A stretch of DNA of 64,000 bases from Apostichopus japonicus (Eukaryota; Echinodermata; Holothuroidea; Aspidochirotida; Stichopodidae), in the NCBI RefSeq assembly GCF_037975245.1, contig NC_092581.1:12675303-12739302 (forward strand). The letters run 5' to 3'. Below, in pieces: positions 34,473-44,413 of this stretch (within the stretch, counting starts at the first letter, position 1; the number at the start of each line of letters is the position of its first letter). The translations under genes and the position numbers were made by a program. The notes under the pieces are model-generated. The model saw only the letters and a list, made by a program, of their open reading frames with translations, made no database searches and was not told the origin of the DNA.

Positions 34473-34550
34473 ATGGCGCAACAGAAGATGATGGGGGGTA
34501 TCACAGAGGCGAAGGAAGTGACCGAAGAGGTGCAAGACCTAGTTGATCAG
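34473..34550 (+). CDS. CSTB: Cystatin B-like exon 1 (residues 1-26)
   Basis: Encodes MMGGITEAKEVTEEVQDLVD and flanking residues from the ATG at 34473. Donor gtacag after GATCAG. A pyrimidine tract ending in ttttaaaag at 34447 lies just upstream, so the 5' UTR may begin in a further upstream exon. Confidence 0.92.
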
Positions 34551-36737
34551 GTACAGTACTGTACTCCAAGTGTAGGCCCCACCAGACCCACCCTTCTGGT
34601 CAGGCCTGGTCGAAAAGTCAGTCTTACAGTGGAACTGTTTACTTTAAACTTATAGGAATCTCTCTCATATATCCATATATTGGCAAAGAGGATAATGAAC
34701 ACACTCCACCAGTGGCGGAGCTAGGGGTATTGGTCAGGAGGGGCGAGAATAGTTTGTAGGGGCGCTTTCGACACTATCTAGCGGAGCGCCACCACAGGTT
34801 GGCACCTAGCATACAGAAATTTTTTGAGTAAAGATACTCCCTACATCGCCGGAAATGACCCTTTCCGGGCCTGGCTAATTTGCAGATAAACAAAGAATAA
34901 ATACAGTAGGTGTCATCGCCAAATTACACCAACAAAATGTGACAAATGTCAATGGGTAGATGAGAGAGCAATAAAAAAAGTCAATAATCGTGAATAAGTA
35001 AAAAGTGGTAAAGAGCTGAAAAGGGCGCCAGCAGTCCATTTGAGTCCGTCAGGGGGGGCATCCGCCCCCTGACTGTATGGACGCTCCGCCACTGCACTCC
35101 ACCACCACCCCTACTCATCCTACCAACCCCACCTCCCCCTCCCAAATCCCCTTCCCACCTCCCCTTCCCATGTTTTCTAATGTTATTTCTTCATATCCAG
35201 TGACTTCTATATATATCTTGGCAGGTCAAGGCTGAAGTTGAAAGTGCTGCCGGTACAACATTTGACACTTTCAATGCAACTCATTACTCCACTCAAGTCG
35301 TATCTGGCGTGAACTACTTTGTAAAAGTAAGCCTACAGAACTTTTATTCCTTCTTTTTTTAAATGTCATTTACCATCTTTTTTTCCCCCATGACTCTCTT
35401 TCAAGCTGACGTAGCAAGCACTTTAAACGTGACGATCATGGCTTTCAGATTAAACACATACTGACGTTATGACGTACCACCTGTGTCCAAATGGGATGGT
35501 CTTGTAATATTGTATTTTGCACACCATGAGCATTGCCTTTACGGACAGTGTTGTAAACTTTTGTCAGGACTCAAGTCTAGGTTTCAAATGTGCAGCGACT
35601 AGGAAATGTTCTGTCCAGTTTTTTGTTTTTCCAATAGAGATCGTACAGTGACTCTTAGGTCAGTGTCTTGACTCAAAGTCAGGTATATTAAATGTAGCAG
35701 CTGCTAGAGTCGATCTCAAATTTAAGTGACTGGTTACAACTCATCAAATGGATCACCCAGCTAGAAGAAATATGGAATCAAGATGTAAACTAATTTTCTA
35801 TTTCATAATATACCTGATAAACAATGAATACATCAATGTGGAGATGGTCTAGGATGGGACTGTTGATATGATTGTCCCTGAGACACAACCTGGCTCTTAA
35901 TGCCAACTAGATGCCTGTATCGGGGGGGGGAGGGGGGTGAGATGGGCGGGACAGGGCGGGAGGTCTGTTTCAACATTTGCTGTTATGAAGGCACGTGTAG
36001 TCTAGTACATGTGCGAGGCTGGGAGACATCATGGAAGTTTGAAGCACAATAACTGAAGATGGGAGGCTTGGCAAGATTCACATCTTCACATGAGCAAGCA
36101 ATGTGTTAAGAACACGCAGTGTATCTTTTTGAGGTGGGGGGGGGGGATTGGGGAAGAACAAACCTTATTTTAGTTCAAGAGGAACCTTGACCAGATTGTA
36201 TACTTTAAGTCCAAATCTGCATATTAAATTACAAGAAGCATTTTGTCACTTGTTGTGTTTGAGTAATGATCATTAAAGTTCAAAGGTCAAATTGTGACGA
36301 CTGTGTCGAACATAATAATTGAAGCCAGACAAGTTGGATTAATTGCTTCAGTTTTGTGAGATGGTTGACTTTCTCAACCTCTTTAATGTGAAACTTGGCA
36401 TAGACCTAAAGAAATCCGACATCACAATTTTACCGTGATAGCCACATACATGCTATGCACAGGTAGACAGTGCAACGATAAATTCTTAAAAAGCATTCAA
36501 TGTAAATAAACCATCAAAACTTGATAATTCATGTTTGCAAATCTGGTCCCAATGAAGAACTGAAATCGGTAAATTGGTAAAAGTTCATCTTTTTTTTTCT
36601 TTTTTTTTCTGTTTCAGGTTGACGTTGGGAATGACAAATTCATCCATGTAAGAATATACAAACATTTTCAAGGAAATGTTACCTACAGCGGTTTCCAGGA
36701 CGACAAGACCAAAGATGATCCCATTACATATTTTTAA
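34473..36737 (+). CDS. CSTB: Type-1 cystatin (cystatin B/stefin-like), complete, 3 exons
   Basis: Exons 34473-34550, 35225-35326 and 36618-36737 join in phase 0 to give 99 residues (human cystatin B has 98). Seen: no signal peptide; an N-terminal MMGG segment matching the glycine trunk that enters papain-type active sites; QVVSG at 50-54, the QxVxG first binding hairpin; NYFVKVDVG at 56-64; and a C-terminal ITYF like the LTYF of cystatin B. Known for the family: stefins are single-domain cytosolic/nuclear inhibitors of cathepsins B, H, L and S and lack disulfides. The three-exon structure fits the family. A hAT-like MITE sits in intron 1. It lies 14.5 kb downstream of MLH1 in the same orientation. 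Other stefins (A-like) are possible, so the symbol means orthology class rather than proven one-to-one orthology. Confidence 0.93.
34710..35094 (+). mobile_element. hAT-like MITE in cystatin intron 1
   Basis: 385 bp. Perfect 12-bp inverted ends CAGTGGCGGAGC and GCTCCGCCACTG. A perfect 8-bp target duplication CACTCCAC lies on both sides (34702-34709, 35095-35102). The inner motif TATCTAGCGGAGCGCCACCA recurs in the 26975-28778 nest. It is 151 bp after the exon 1 donor. Confidence 0.95.
35225..35326 (+). CDS. CSTB: Cystatin B-like exon 2 (residues 27-60)
   Basis: Acceptor atcttggcag. Encodes VKAEVESAAG and YSTQVVSGVNYFVK, carrying the QxVxG inhibitory loop. Donor gtaagc. Confidence 0.93.
35327..36617 (+). 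other. Cystatin intron 2, no further feature
   Basis: GT at 35327 and AG at 36617. Two G-rich simple tracts (near 35920 and 36137). No coding sequence seen. Confidence 0.7.
36618..36737 (+). CDS. CSTB: Cystatin B-like exon 3 with stop (residues 61-99)
   Basis: Acceptor ttctgtttcag after a long T tract. Encodes VDVGNDKFIHVRIYKHFQGN and DDPITYF, then TAA at 36735-36737. Confidence 0.93.
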   Translation, partial: VDVGNDKFIHVRIYKHFQGNVTYSGFQDDKTKDDPITYF

Positions 36738-37053
36738 GGTTTCGCTTGCCAAAGTATAAGTTGTTCTATTCTGTATTTCTACTTCTACTTTTTTCTGCTC
36801 TTTCGGTATTCACTGAGGGTCTGCTTAGTTCTATGTCTTTCGTAGGTATGGCCGATACACCTTTGGTCATAATACTATAGGCTATATGTTTTAGGTTTAT
36901 TGTACCTTAAGTTCTGGGTGTGAATGGTGGTAGTAAGATGTTAATGAGTGTCCACCCCATATCCTCTAGGTTACCAGATGCTCTTGACCCTGGCCGAAAT
37001 TGCTACTTTTTACAGTGTCATTAAAACCAAGTCTTTAATGTCTTTGATACTTA

Positions 37054-37300
37054 GGAGTGTTAGCTAACTTAGCTCAGAGGTTAACGCTCGTGCCCTTCAA
37101 TTATAAGGTCCCGAGTTCGAGTCACTCCAAGATTAATGTATATCATCCAGTCACAGAGTTGTTAACAATTGACAATTCATAATCATGGACGTTAAATATG
37201 AATCTAAGAGACTGACTTCTCGGCTTTGATAAGCCAATGATGGCTTCTTCGCGAGTTCCTGCTTGCAGGAGGATCAAAAATACTTACAATACATACATAC
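37054..37300 (+). mobile_element. tRNA-derived SINE, copy 2
   Basis: Same organisation as 14855-15092: box A TTAGCTCAGAGG (37069-37080), box B AGTTCGAGTC (37124-37133), body with CATGGACGTTAAATATGAAT, and an (ATAC)n tail. It carries a short insertion before box A. It lies about 320 bp after the cystatin stop. Confidence 0.9.
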
Positions 37301-37569
37301 TTCCGGTTTGCGATTGGAGAAATCGTTTTTTTGCAACAGCTTTGGTCGCCATGTCAGTGCACTGCAGTCATATGACTAACTAGGTGCATTCACCTCCTCG
37401 TCCCTCGGTGTATGAGAAAGTTGTCAGATGCAGTGCTCCATACTCGTCTCTCGGACGATGGGGAAGTTTAATGGCTGTTCCAGGAGCAGGAATCGCTGCA
37501 ACTATTACAAACCTGCATCGTAATTTTTCATCAAACAGAGGAAGCTTGATATAAGCCATTGCTCAATCT

Positions 37570-38420
37570 GAAATCCTCACATGGATAGGGTTTCAAATGA
37601 GCTTCCGTTGGCTTCCTAACCCTTGAGAAATAATAAACTGAACTGAACTTTTACTAAAGTTAACTAAACTGAAAATGCTTAAAACTACAATATCCTGTAA
37701 TTTACTTTTTACCATCAAAGCTGGCTAATAAACATTGAGTCTCATGGTGAGTCTCATGGATTGGGTTTCAAATGAGCTTCCATTGGCTTCCTAACCCTTG
37801 AGAAATACTTAACTATAAGCAGAAACTACGAGAAGACTGGCTTGTAATATCTAGTCATTTAAAGCAGTTGACGACACTCCCTTGCCGCGAAAGTCGAAGT
37901 CAAAGGGGGTGATCAATTTGTGGCAATGATGTCACAATGGATACTTTAAACTGCACAAAGCGCTTATCTTTCACTGAGAATGACAGGTGTTGAATATTTC
38001 ACTGTTAGCTTCAGTCTTTGCAGTCAAAACTGGGGACATTGTTACGTAAGTCCAGAAGTGAAACATAACCAGGCTTCTTAGATTTCAAATTTTTCAGACA
38101 TTTCATTTTCAGTTTTTAACAATACCCCTATGATGAATTATTGTTAACATATGTAAAAGTGTGGGTTTTTTGTTTCTATTCAGGGACCTCCCTAAGGGTC
38201 CACTGACCCCCTGGTTGAGAATGACAAGTGTTGAATATTTCACTAGTAGCTTCAGTTACTTGCAGTTGAAAGTGGGAACATTTTTACATAATTTTAAAAG
38301 TGAAACATAACCAGGTCTCTTAAATTTCATATTTTCAGACATTTCCAATTTCAGTTTTAACAATAACGTTCCTTATCATGAATTTTTGTACACTTATCGT
38401 GCAAGTGTGGGTTTCTGGTA
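37570..38420 (+). repeat. Local direct duplications downstream of the cystatin gene
   Basis: A ~55-bp block (GGGTTTCAAATGAGCTTCC..TTGGCTTCCTAACCC) occurs at about 37580 and 37753. A ~205-bp block (GTGTTGAATATTTCACT.. GAAACATAACCAGG ..) occurs at 37978-38178 and 38220-38420. Divergence is moderate. AATAAA at ~37629 and ~37727 could serve as polyadenylation signals for the cystatin gene. Confidence 0.85.
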
Positions 38421-38452
38421 ATATTACAAAGTCGTTACTTCTTTTGGTTCCC

Positions 38453-38819
38453 TTAAAAGCATTGACGACTCGCCCCAAACCGCTTGCAGCCATCTGAAAA
38501 AGTTAACTTTCTGTTGCTTGCAAGTGACGTTTTGTTCGTGTCGCTACAAAATGCAGACAGTAATAAAACGTGATACCTTCTTATCTTTAGCTGGACCTGA
38601 GATGTCCATGGCTGTATCGTTTGTACACTGTGCTGTGGGTATTGACCATAGCTGCATGTATTGACTGAACACTAGTGTCTAGTTACTGACGGTAGCAAGC
38701 TGTGTGTGTATTTTCTGGGGTTGATGGTGGTGTTAAACACTTCTGTTACACTCATTCGAAACTAGGTCAGATTACCAGCATTAGATGTTTCTTTTTGCGC
38801 GAGTCTTCACACCCTTTAA
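38453..38819 (+). mobile_element. TTAA-flanked MITE, copy 2
   Basis: 367 bp, TTAA at both ends, homologous throughout to 20127-20491. Shared words include GCTACAAAATGCAGACAGTA, AGCTGGACCTGAGATGTCCA and GAAACTAGGTCAGATTACC. A left-end-like TTAAAGCAGTTGACGACACTC also occurs alone near 37858. Confidence 0.86.
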
Positions 38820-41154
38820 GGATAGTGAGGGAAATGGTTTTGGCCTGCATGATCTATTCCATCTCTGCTAACAGTAATCCTGTACATGGCATGGATGTCT
38901 TTCCATTCCGAATATTCTCCTCAAAATTGGGGAATTTAGATTCATTTCAAATGTGCCTAATAATTACATTTTTAATGCAGACATGTGCAACTGTTACTTT
39001 GAAATAACAGCAGAAGTGTCGATATTCAACTTTTAAAAATGAGATCTTTCATAAACTATTCATGTAATGAAAAAGGGTTGGGCTGTGATCGGAATTAAAA
39101 TAAATGGAGCAGTTTTGCTTATGTGATGGTAGAAGCATTTTTCAAAGAGCATTCGCATGCTGAAATGTTAAAGGACTGTTTTATTTTTGTGATTGCCATT
39201 CTTGTATGTTAAGGAAAACCACTTGTACATAAAATTTAAAAATAAAAAATGTGTGGACTGATAAATAATCAAGTCTCCTGGCTGTATTTCACAAGGATAT
39301 AAATGTCTTTAAGAGAAAAACACACCAGTTTTGTCAACTTCCCATCAGAATAAGTCATTTTTGGTATGTCATTTGATGTAACTTAGAAATTTACTTTCTC
39401 AATTGTGAGTCTATTGTTTACTACCCTTGAAAGGTGATGCATTTGGAATGTTTGCCGGTATTAGATCAACAGTCATGGTTACCTGAGGTAACTTACCTCA
39501 TTGATCATAACATATTGTAGTTCCTTTGCTAGTTGGGCCATATAAAGCTATGTCAGTTGCCATAGCAACAGTTGCCATAGTAATGGTTAATGTTCCTGAG
39601 TAGCTACTCTCTGGGAGTTGCGTATGGGTGGGGTACCCCAGGGGGAGCAGACGTCCATGCATGAGGTCAAAACGTGTTCAGGTGTGTAAGTGTCCAATTT
39701 TTGTCAAACCTCAGGGCTACTAAACGGTTAGGATGATTTTATTCAAACTTGGTGGGATGGTACCCAAGGGTACCATTGTGTCTCGAAGGCCGCCCCCCCC
39801 TCCCCGGAACCAAATGTCATAAGTTGTTAGTGAGTTTGTTTGCTATAACTCCAAGGGGAAGCATTGGAATGACATGGAACCAGGGAAAATGGAAGTACTT
39901 GCAAAATGTGTGGTTGCCATGGGAACCGAGGTCAAAGGTGACGTTGTTAAAAGTCAAATGTATATTTTCACGCAAGTTTGTGTCAAAATCTCCTCAATGT
40001 CAGTGCCGATTTCCTTCAACCTTGGTGGGAAGGTACCCCAGAGTGAACCCAGAGTGTTTCACAGACCCTGTAAACCAAAGTTCAAAGTAACTTTACCCAG
40101 GGTTTACATAGCCGGACACTAAGTAAGCCATAGCCTAAGTCTGCTTAAAGTTTCCAAATGCAGACTGCAAATGAACTACACTACTGAAAAGTTGACAAAC
40201 ACTGAACAAAGCAGGTCTCAAGGATCTGGATAAAAAAGCACTAACCCCTGCACAGATCCGTATAGGTTTGGCGCCTCCCGTGTTGTTGAAAATACTCCCC
40301 TCCCCCTCCCCTCCCAACAAAAGAATCATCAGTTGCTTCCTACAACTATGTTTAAGCTGAGCGTGTATAGATGAATGATTGACCATAGGGCGTAACACTA
40401 CGAACTCTTAAATTGTCACTATACGAGCTCAACGGAAAGGTGGCCTCGAAAGGTAGCTTACGTAAAAACCTATCGAAAAATCAGGCGATTTTCGCTACTA
40501 AGCGAAGATACATCAATAGACATTATCGAATCTCAGCCAGTTCAGTCATTTCTATTTGTAAGGTAAGTAGTAAATAGTTTGACGGTTTACTTTAAATCAT
40601 GTACTATAATATTGTCATATTCTGAATGAGTTTGTGTGTATTATACGAATCTACATATATAAACCTATATGTCTCTTTTCCGCCGCCATTTTGTTAAAGG
40701 AGACACAAATCCAACCATATCACTATTGATCTATTTGATGGAGTTAACTATCACGAAGAACTTCCCCAAACAGCTTAGAAAAAGTCTATTCTGTTGGAAG
40801 ATATCACAGTATTTAGTGTTTCCTCACACACATAACAATGCTGTAGACATGATCTAAATATAACTGGTTTGTTTTTCTATGATATTAAAATGTTTACTTT
40901 TTGTAATGGAGATGGTGTTTGCGCAAGTTGAGTCTCAAATACTGAACTGCAAAATATGACCTATGGATGGAATTTTGCTTACTCATTCAAATTTGAAATA
41001 TGAAAAGAAATAGAGGAAACATATGATTGAGATTTTAGTGGGCGTTATGACATACCACAGATTTACAAAATGTCAGCTCCCAATTACGATTTTTATAGTA
41101 ATATTTCTCCCAAATGGAACAAGACAATTCTTAGCTGTAGGAGGGTGTGGTTTT
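38820..41154. other. Non-coding stretch with a ~272-bp spaced repeat
   Basis: A motif CAAACTTGGTGGGATGGTACCC near 39746 recurs as CAACCTTGGTGGGAAGGTACCC near 40017, suggesting two diverged units. The frames at 39749-40122 lie within this repeat and show no domain. Otherwise nothing recognised. Confidence 0.45.
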
Positions 41155-41520
41155 CAGTGGCGTAGGAAGGTACTTTTGAGTGGGGGGGGGGGAGGCTGAA
41201 GACTGATGGCCGGCCTGGGAGAGGGGTGTAAGGGGAGGGGGTGTCCCCCTCCCCTTTGGATTTTTTTTGCATTTCCAGGTGGCCTCAGATGCAATTTGGT
41301 GCAATATAGCACACTTCAACACCCACTCCATTTTGTAAATAATTTTGCATTTTCACCTGGTCTTAGATGCAATTTGGTGCTCCAAATGAATTTTTTTTCT
41401 CATTTGGAAATGAAAAAGGGGTTTTCTGACTTGCGGAGCTGGGGGCGCAATGATACTTCCGCCCCCCATATTTTTCACTGGGGGGATGGCGCCCCCAGCC
41501 CCCCGGTTCCTACGCCCTTG
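41155..41520 (+). mobile_element. hAT-like MITE, reverse relative of 32070-32540
   Basis: 366 bp. Ends CAGTGGCGTAGGAAGG and GGTTCCTACGCCCTTG. Flanks GTGGTTTT and GTGGTTCT (7 of 8 identical) are a probable 8-bp target duplication. Confidence 0.9.
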
Positions 41521-43534
41521 GTGGTTCTTCACAAGTTCACAACGATTGTTAAGTCGTGTTAAGCCAAATGTTTGGGTTTCTGTTCTCTGTAAGTAATCAA
41601 AAAGTAATTAGGAATTAACATGAATGCCTTCAAATGATCACTTTTGGGAGAACTTTAGACTTGGAGTGCAAGTAATATATATTATACAGCTATTTCGGTT
41701 TTCGCGATACTCCCCTTTAAGGCATACTAAATCTCTAGAATGCTCCTTTAAGGTGTAATTGATCAGGACGTCGACTCCACCTCAGTGCTGCCAGGACTTA
41801 ATGTTAATCCAATATATTATCTTAAGTTATTATACCCTGAACAAAACATGTTATTCTAACTTCATACAAATGAAACAGCATCCTTAGATCAAACTGGCAA
41901 CCCTTGCAAATTTGTAATTATAATGCATTGTAAGCATGTCTTTTGAGACCATAAATGTTGTATGTTTTCCTGTTGGGTTTATTGGTATATATATATATAT
42001 ATATATATATTTCACCACTTTGATTTTAAATCGTAAATACACAATACAAAATTCTTCTTAGATGTTGGTCTCATCTCAAGCTGTTTTATATCTCTTAGCA
42101 ATTATAATATTATTATTATAAAATGGTTCGACAAAAATTCGACAAAAGTGGTGTATAAAAGCTCGGCAATGTGTTTATTTGTCTAAAGTCGAAGATTTTC
42201 CTATCATACAGCTGAATTATTTTCATAGGTAGCACATATCGCTTGTATTTCATGGGCTACAGGATAGGACGGAAGTAAAAAAAATATGTCACTATAATGT
42301 TTCTCAACTTGAACAACTTCGTATGAATCTATTGGATATTAGTATCAAGCTGTTACTTAAAGGTATCCGTAGCTTGAGAATAGCATCGTATTCCCTTCTA
42401 AGCTAGAAGAAATTTTCCATAATTTCCCCTTTTTTGTCATTGTAACAGAGTGTTTATGTCAATAAACACATAATTTAAAGGCTGATGTGGGAAATTCGAA
42501 CCAAATTATACAAAGTTTTAACATATAAGTTTACGTATATAAGGTATGTTAGGTTTTTTTGTATTTGGAACGTAACTTCGTAACATTAGGTTCGGATTGT
42601 GCATCTTGGAGCGAGAAAAGCATCAAAAGGACCATCATCATAGCGACTACGCTGCCTCGAACGTCATACCGTTTCTACGGATGCCTAGAGCATACATCCT
42701 CGTTCCACCCCACTCACACCACACACCAGTGTCAAATACTGGTTATATTGTCAGGTTCACTGAGTATGTTATAATAGGTACTTGCAATGTATATTAATAA
42801 GTAGCGCGACCTACACAATATTGTAATATAGGTATAGTTCACAACAAAATTCATACATGGAGACTATATATCGCACCTGATGACAACGATACGCTTTGCA
42901 GCATTTGAAGGTCACTAGCGCCATCTTAATATTCACGCAGAACGATGATTCGCGTAAATGGTGCATACGTTATAGTAACGAGGTTTCGACGAAACCTGAT
43001 CTTATCGTAAAAATATTCACATATAAAAACACTTGATGCACTAGATTAGCTCGAACTTTTGTGTTAAAAGATTCATTAATTGAAATGAATTACAAGTTCA
43101 CTCAGGTATTTAGCTGCTGCTTAAAAACTGTTCTAACTTTTTGACACAAAAAATCACAGCATGTTCGCAAATTTTGTAAAATGAAATGATCTTACGTTAG
43201 GCCCTTAACTAGATATATATGGCACAAATAGGCCAACAGCGGTATATATCGTTCACCATGCTAATAACATTGATTAGACCGAAACGGAAATGGCGCTACA
43301 GAAATGTTCAGCCCTGGGGAGCAGGTACTCCGAGTGAGAGGGGCACCGACAATTTAGAGACTCAGGGGCGCCAATAATTAAAGGAGGGGTCCAATACTCA
43401 TGTACTGTTACTTGTGAAGCATTTGTTCACATGATGGTGGGATGATTAGGGGGTGGTGTGGGAGAACACTATAGTGTCGGAAAGTGGATGGGCATGTCCC
43501 TGGGCCAAGTCTGACGAAAATGATGTGATATTTT
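41521..43534. other. Non-coding stretch before the retrotransposon
   Basis: Contains a (TA)n tract at 41985-42010 and, at ~41726-41832, a sequence related to MLH1 intron 16 (~19328-19445; shared TTAATGTTAATCCAAT). No coding sequence recognised. Confidence 0.5.
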
Positions 43535-43641
43535 GTTGAAGAAAATGTTTTACCTAACATGGTCAAGTCGACTTGCAGTGTATATCAGTTTTCATCATTC
43601 ACTGAACATTTGTCAGGTTGAGGTAAAACATTTTCTTCAAC
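43535..43641. repeat. Inverted repeat, perfect 21-bp arms
   Basis: Arms 43535-43555 and 43621-43641 (inner words AAAATGTTTTACCT / AGGTAAAACATTTT) with a 65-base loop. It ends 226 bp before the retrotransposon. Confidence 0.9.
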
Positions 43642-43867
43642 ATTTTTATGGCAACAAAAGCTGAAAATCAGTGAAAGATCTTCGAAAAATTGCTGCAGTT
43701 TTTAATTTAAAGGTACCTCACAGTAATGAAACAACCATGGCGCCATTATTTCTGTGTATAAGTTGATGATGCAGGTGCTTGAAAACCAGTTTTGATAGAA
43801 CTTCCCAAAATGCATCTCTCTGCATACTTTCTGACTATTTTCAATTGACGTATCAGATAGTCAAAGT

Positions 43868-44216
43868 TGTGATATATTAGTTATTATCTAATCGACCATC
43901 CATTATTACCAATGTGATATATTAGCTATTATCTAATCGACCATTATTACTCACTGTATAATATCACCTGTCATATGCCTGCAACCTACATACCAATAGG
44001 GTCAGCTTGTGACCCTACTGGACTCCTGCTGAGTCTGCCTTGTTTATATTATTATATAATATAAGATATGGATGAGAACAGTTGCTATATGGGTACTGAC
44101 CAAGGAAGACACGGAATAAATGGTTCATGTATACATTCGTTTCTTGTGTACTTATTTATTCAGGTTAATTACATGCATTCATTCTACTTCTTACAATATA
44201 CGCGTGCGACATAACA
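43868..44216 (+). repeat. 5' LTR of Ty3/gypsy element
   Basis: 349 bp, TGTGATATATTAG...GACATAACA. It opens with two tandem copies of a ~45-bp segment (from 43868 and 43913). A TATA-like TATATAATATAAG near 44053 may serve as the promoter. Confidence 0.96.
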
Positions 44217-44218
44217 TT

Positions 44219-44237
44219 TGGCGACGAGGATGGGATT
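44219..44237 (+). other. Primer-binding site, complementary to tRNA-Ser(GCU) 3' end
   Basis: TGGCGACGAGGATGGGATT starts two bases after the 5' LTR. From established animal tRNA sequences, it is complementary to the CCA end of tRNA-Ser(GCU), ending ATCCCATCCTCGTCGCCA. Confidence 0.85.
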
Positions 44238-44413
44238 TTATTCCTGTTCTGCCTTGGATTACTTTACTGTCTGTGGTTATTTCTTTTCATTTGAGTGTGT
44301 CTACCAAGTTGTTTACTTTCTACTGTACACTGCTGTTAACTTTACTTTGTCCTTACTAGTGCTACTGGGATATTTTACGTATTATTACAGTACTGTTATA
44401 CTTCAAGTTCAAG

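Noticed and set aside
39749-40122. Overlapping frames of 113 and 82 residues
   Set aside because: They lie in a diverged spaced repeat with GGTACCC motifs and show no domain.
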